Source of the DNA: Puniceicoccales bacterium
Lineage (GTDB): Bacteria > Verrucomicrobiota > Verrucomicrobiia > Opitutales > JAIRLM01
Direction: 5' to 3'
DNA length: 16,404 nt
Assembly (NCBI GenBank): GCA_031282565.1
Contig: JAITDL010000090.1
Coordinates: 1 to 16,404, forward strand
Part shown: positions 14,503-16,404 of the stretch, in pieces
Layout: each line of letters begins with the position of its first letter
How positions within the stretch are numbered: position 1 is the stretch's first letter
Position numbers and translations under genes: made by a program
The notes under the pieces: generated by a model
Told to the model about the DNA's origin: nothing
What the model saw: only the letters and a program-made list of their open reading frames with translations
Databases searched by the model: none

Positions 14503-14519
14503 TAACCCCGCGCGGGTTA
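14503..14519. terminator. Hairpin between convergent sctR and the small plus-strand frame
   Basis: TAACCC (14503-14508) pairs with GGGTTA (14514-14519) around a 5-nt CGCGC loop, and the loop can pair further in part. It sits 9 bp beyond the sctR stop on the minus strand and 11 bp beyond the stop of the 46-codon plus frame. No U-tract follows on either strand, so it is a 3'-end hairpin or weak terminator rather than a canonical one. Confidence 0.4.
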
Positions 14520-14527
14520 TGCGGTTA

Positions 14528-15193
14528 TCACCGGTATGTCAGTACGAGCCCCTCGATGAGCTTCGACCAGCCGTCTGCGAGGACGAAGAGCATGAGTTTG
14601 AACGGTAAGGAGATTGTCATCGGCGACATCATCATCATGCCCAATGCCATAAGGACATTTGACACCACTATGTCCACGGCGATGAACGGCAAAAACAGCA
14701 GTACGCCAATTTGGAATGAGGTTGTCAGCTCGCTAACTGTAAATGCCGGCACCAGAATGAGAAAGTCACTGCTGCTAATTTTATCGATGTCGTCCTTCGG
14801 CCAAAGTCTTGCGGCGGCATTTACGAAAAATGTGCGGCTGTTCGCCGACGAATGGCGCATCAGGAACCGGCGCAGCGGATCCCCAAGTTTTCCTAAATAG
14901 TCTGGCAGCTGCTCCAAGTTCTGCATCGAAAATTCTTCGCTGACAGCAACTTTCACAGTCTCCTTGGCGACGGGCGCCATTATGTAAATCGATATTATGA
15001 GCGCTAACCCGTTGAGGACGAGATTTGGTGGCACCTGCTGCGTCCCTAGTGCGTTGCGCACCAACCCTAAAACAATGACGATCTTCACGAAAGACGTCAC
15101 CATCAACAGGAAAAACGGCGCTAAGCCGAGGACCGTCAGGAGGATGATGACCGAAATCGGATCGTAGGTGAAAAAAGTTGCCGAGGCGTTCAT
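14528..15193 (-). CDS. sctR: SctR (YscR/FliP family), type III secretion export-gate protein
   Basis: SctR forms the pentameric core of the T3SS export gate with SctS and SctT. It has 221 residues, against about 217 for YscR, with no cleaved signal, which separates it from flagellar FliP. The core reads MVTSFVKIVIVLGLVRNALG (about 31-50), then QQVPPNLVLNGLALIISIYIMAP. A periplasmic part follows, with FFVNAAARLWPKDD. The C-terminal block contains VPAFTVSELTTSFQIGVLLF (148-167), PFIAVDIVVSNVLMALGMMM (169-188), and SPMTISLPFKLMLFVLADGW (190-209). The run of four methionines at 186-189 corresponds to the methionine gasket of the gate. An in-frame TTG at 15232 (after AAAGG) is an alternative start. 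It follows sctQ by 48 bp. sctS and sctT do not follow; gpsA is next on this strand. Confidence 0.96.
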   Translation of the reverse strand: MNASATFFTYDPISVIILLTVLGLAPFFLLMVTSFVKIVIVLGLVRNALGTQQVPPNLVLNGLALIISIYIMAPVAKETVKVAVSEEFSMQNLEQLPDYLGKLGDPLRRFLMRHSSANSRTFFVNAAARLWPKDDIDKISSSDFLILVPAFTVSELTTSFQIGVLLFLPFIAVDIVVSNVLMALGMMMMSPMTISLPFKLMLFVLADGWSKLIEGLVLTYR

Positions 15194-15241
15194 GGTCTGA
15201 GCCGATTCTCGACGAAACTGCCAGAGATTCAAGAACCTTTG

Positions 15242-16087
15242 TCAGCCGTTTAGGTCTTCGATTTGCACGCCGACGCGGCCATCGACGTTGACCAAGCGGC
15301 CGCGACCGATCGGATGGCCGTTCGCGCGTATGGTGACAAATTCATCGTTAGGTCGTTCCAGCGTAAATGTATAGCCCTCCTTGATGCTTTCGAGATCGCG
15401 GAGGGACAGGCGCACGGTGCCGAGGTCGAAGGTCAGGCTGACTTCGATCGATCCGACGTCGAAACCGTCGCGCGGCCGTGGCGTAGATGCCGCATAGGCA
15501 ACATCTTTCAGCATAGCCTCAGCCCTCTCATGTATGGGCCACTCGCCATCGTCCTCAAGGTCATCGCTCACCGTTGCGACTTCATGGCCATCGGCTTCCG
15601 CTTTGTCGACATCTTCGCCGCCATCGCCGCCATCTTCGTTGCCATCTCCCTCTGCTGCAGCGATATTTTTTTCCTCAGATTTTTCGTCTGCGTCGCCGTC
15701 TGGATCGCCATCGCGTTCCGCTGTCTCAGCATCCTCGCCATCTCCTTCATTTGGCGCGGGTTTTTCCGAGTCATCTTCCTCGGGCGTAATTTCTTCAGCT
15801 TCCTCTATTTTTTCAATTTCTTCCGCCTCTACATCGCCATCGTCCGATTCTTCCACGTCGTCGACTTCTTCGTCGTCGTCGGCGGAATCTGTCTCAACAT
15901 CATCGTCTTCGGCATCTTCTGCTTCATCTTCAGCCCCGTCGAAAATATCCTCTTCGCCGCCGTCGTCTTCGTCCAGCTCTTCGCCGTCCTCATCTTCCTC
16001 GAGCGGACCAAATTCAAACTCATCGTCCCCATCCTCCAAAACTTCTTTTGGCTCAACTTCTTTTTTTAATTTCCGATCCGTGGCCAT
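15242..16087 (-). CDS. sctQ: SctQ/FliN-type cytoplasmic C-ring protein with long acidic N-terminal region
   Basis: This is a 281-residue protein. The C-terminal ~75 residues form a SpoA (FliN/SctQ-C) domain: DVGSIEVSLTFDLGTVRLSL at about 210-229, then DLESIKEGYTFTLERP and IRANGHPIGRGRLVNVDGRV at about 253-272, ending GVQIEDLNG. This domain builds the sorting platform that receives chaperone-effector complexes. The N-terminus is basic for about 14 residues. Residues 21-180 are then extremely acidic: about 85 of 160 are Asp or Glu, rising to about 50 of 80 in residues 21-100. This part replaces the usual SctQ N-terminal and first SpoA domain and is probably disordered. The ATG at 16087 is preceded by GAAGGGA, one of the better ribosome binding sites here. 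It lies directly before sctR in a likely operon, which supports the T3SS role over a flagellar one. Confidence 0.88.
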   Translation of the reverse strand: MATDRKLKKEVEPKEVLEDGDDEFEFGPLEEDEDGEELDEDDGGEEDIFDGAEDEAEDAEDDDVETDSADDDEEVDDVEESDDGDVEAEEIEKIEEAEEITPEEDDSEKPAPNEGDGEDAETAERDGDPDGDADEKSEEKNIAAAEGDGNEDGGDGGEDVDKAEADGHEVATVSDDLEDDGEWPIHERAEAMLKDVAYAASTPRPRDGFDVGSIEVSLTFDLGTVRLSLRDLESIKEGYTFTLERPNDEFVTIRANGHPIGRGRLVNVDGRVGVQIEDLNG

Positions 16088-16294
16088 GATGGTAAGTCCC
16101 TTCGAGCCCGCGCCATAGCAAAGCGAAGTCAGTCTAGGGTGCGCCGTCGCGGATGCAATAGGAAAATTGACGGCAAATGCAGTAATTGAACTTTTGGCGT
16201 TCTTTTCCGCTCATTGGCTGTGATTTAGAAGCATTTTTTTTTGCGGTCTGCGGCTGCAAGATGCCAGGCAATTTCGCAGAAATCGGGTAAAAAA
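16088..16294. promoter_or_regulatory. Upstream region of sctQ
   Basis: These 207 bp lie before sctQ on the minus strand. They probably contain the sctQR promoter, but no good consensus was found. A run of nine T on the plus strand (about 16235-16243, A-run on the minus strand) is the only striking feature. It does not follow a stable stem on either strand. Short open minus-strand frames here look like chance. Confidence 0.35.
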
Positions 16295-16404
16295 CTAGAA
16301 AGTTCGCAGATCGTTTCGCTTTCTCCGCGGCGGTTTGCGTTTCTGGCGGTTGCCGCCGATTTTTTCGCTAAATAGCTCATCCGCAGGCACTCTGGTTCTG
16401 AGCG
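16295..16404 (-). CDS. Possible C-terminus of an unidentified gene (partial)
   Basis: On the minus strand a frame enters from the right edge and ends at a TAG at 16297-16295. It encodes 35 residues with RVPADELFSEKIGGNRQKRK and then a basic tail PPRRKRNDLRTF. Highly basic C-terminal tails are common in RNA-binding proteins, but the fragment is too short to name. Another minus frame is also open across part of this stretch, so the call is uncertain. Confidence 0.35.
   Translation of the reverse strand, partial: LRTRVPADELFSEKIGGNRQKRKPPRRKRNDLRTF

Noticed and set aside
15263..16118. Two long plus-strand frames, one very rich in Phe/Val/Ile and one in Ser
   Set aside because: They are the antisense of the Asp/Glu codon runs of sctQ (GAA/GAT complements read as TTC/ATC or TCG/TCA). 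The compositions are artefacts.
16228..16260. T-run as an intrinsic terminator
   Set aside because: No stable stem directly precedes it on the plus strand, and no plus-strand gene ends there.

Overview
The window is a compact, gene-dense bacterial chromosome segment from a Gram-negative, diderm organism. It carries a BamD-like assembly factor, an LptC/LptA-like protein, the YidD/YidC insertion machinery and two type III secretion (T3SS) genes (sctQ, sctR). The last two suggest a host-associated life. Housekeeping genes mixed with scattered T3SS genes and tight packing would fit the Planctomycetes-Verrucomicrobia-Chlamydiae group, but this placement is inference; no rRNA or other taxonomic marker is present. 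No tRNA, rRNA, CRISPR array, insertion sequence or prophage was recognised.

Layout, left to right. 1-271 (+): the 3' end of enolase. 268-4058 (-): read right to left, a 450-residue membrane-anchored protein of unknown function, about 740 bp without an assignable gene (possibly a decayed gene), an LptC/LptA-like exported protein, and a CPBP intramembrane protease whose start codon abuts the stop of the LptA-like gene. 4420-6384 (+): yidD and yidC, with no recognisable rnpA or rpmH in front. 6381-8458 (-): sufB followed by an unusually short, cysteine-rich sufD, without sufC or sufS. 8606-10361 (+): a class IV aminotransferase-like protein and a divergent PRPP synthetase-like protein. 10310-12060 (-): a PfkB-family sugar kinase translationally coupled to thymidylate kinase. 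12166-13149 (+): a BamD-like TPR protein. 13150-14166 (-): gpsA. 14351-14491 (+): a possible 46-residue membrane peptide. 14528-16087 (-): sctR preceded by a sctQ/fliN-type protein with a very acidic N-terminal region of about 170 residues. 16295-16404 (-): a possible 3' end of another gene.

Packing is extreme. All four convergent pairs of recognised genes overlap or abut (eno/CPBP by 4 bp, yidC/sufD by 4 bp, PRPP synthetase-like/tmk by 52 bp, bamD-like/gpsA at 0 bp). Several same-strand pairs overlap or abut as well. Shine-Dalgarno sequences are mostly weak or absent and GTG starts are common. Themes are envelope biogenesis (YidC/YidD, BamD-like, LptA-like, GpsA for phospholipid precursors), Fe-S assembly (SufBD), nucleotide and sugar metabolism (Tmk, PRPP synthetase-like, PfkB) and type III export. 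The best candidates for something undescribed are the acidic SctQ-like protein, the half-length SufD, the aminotransferase/PRPP-synthetase-like pair with altered active sites, and the 450-residue orphan.
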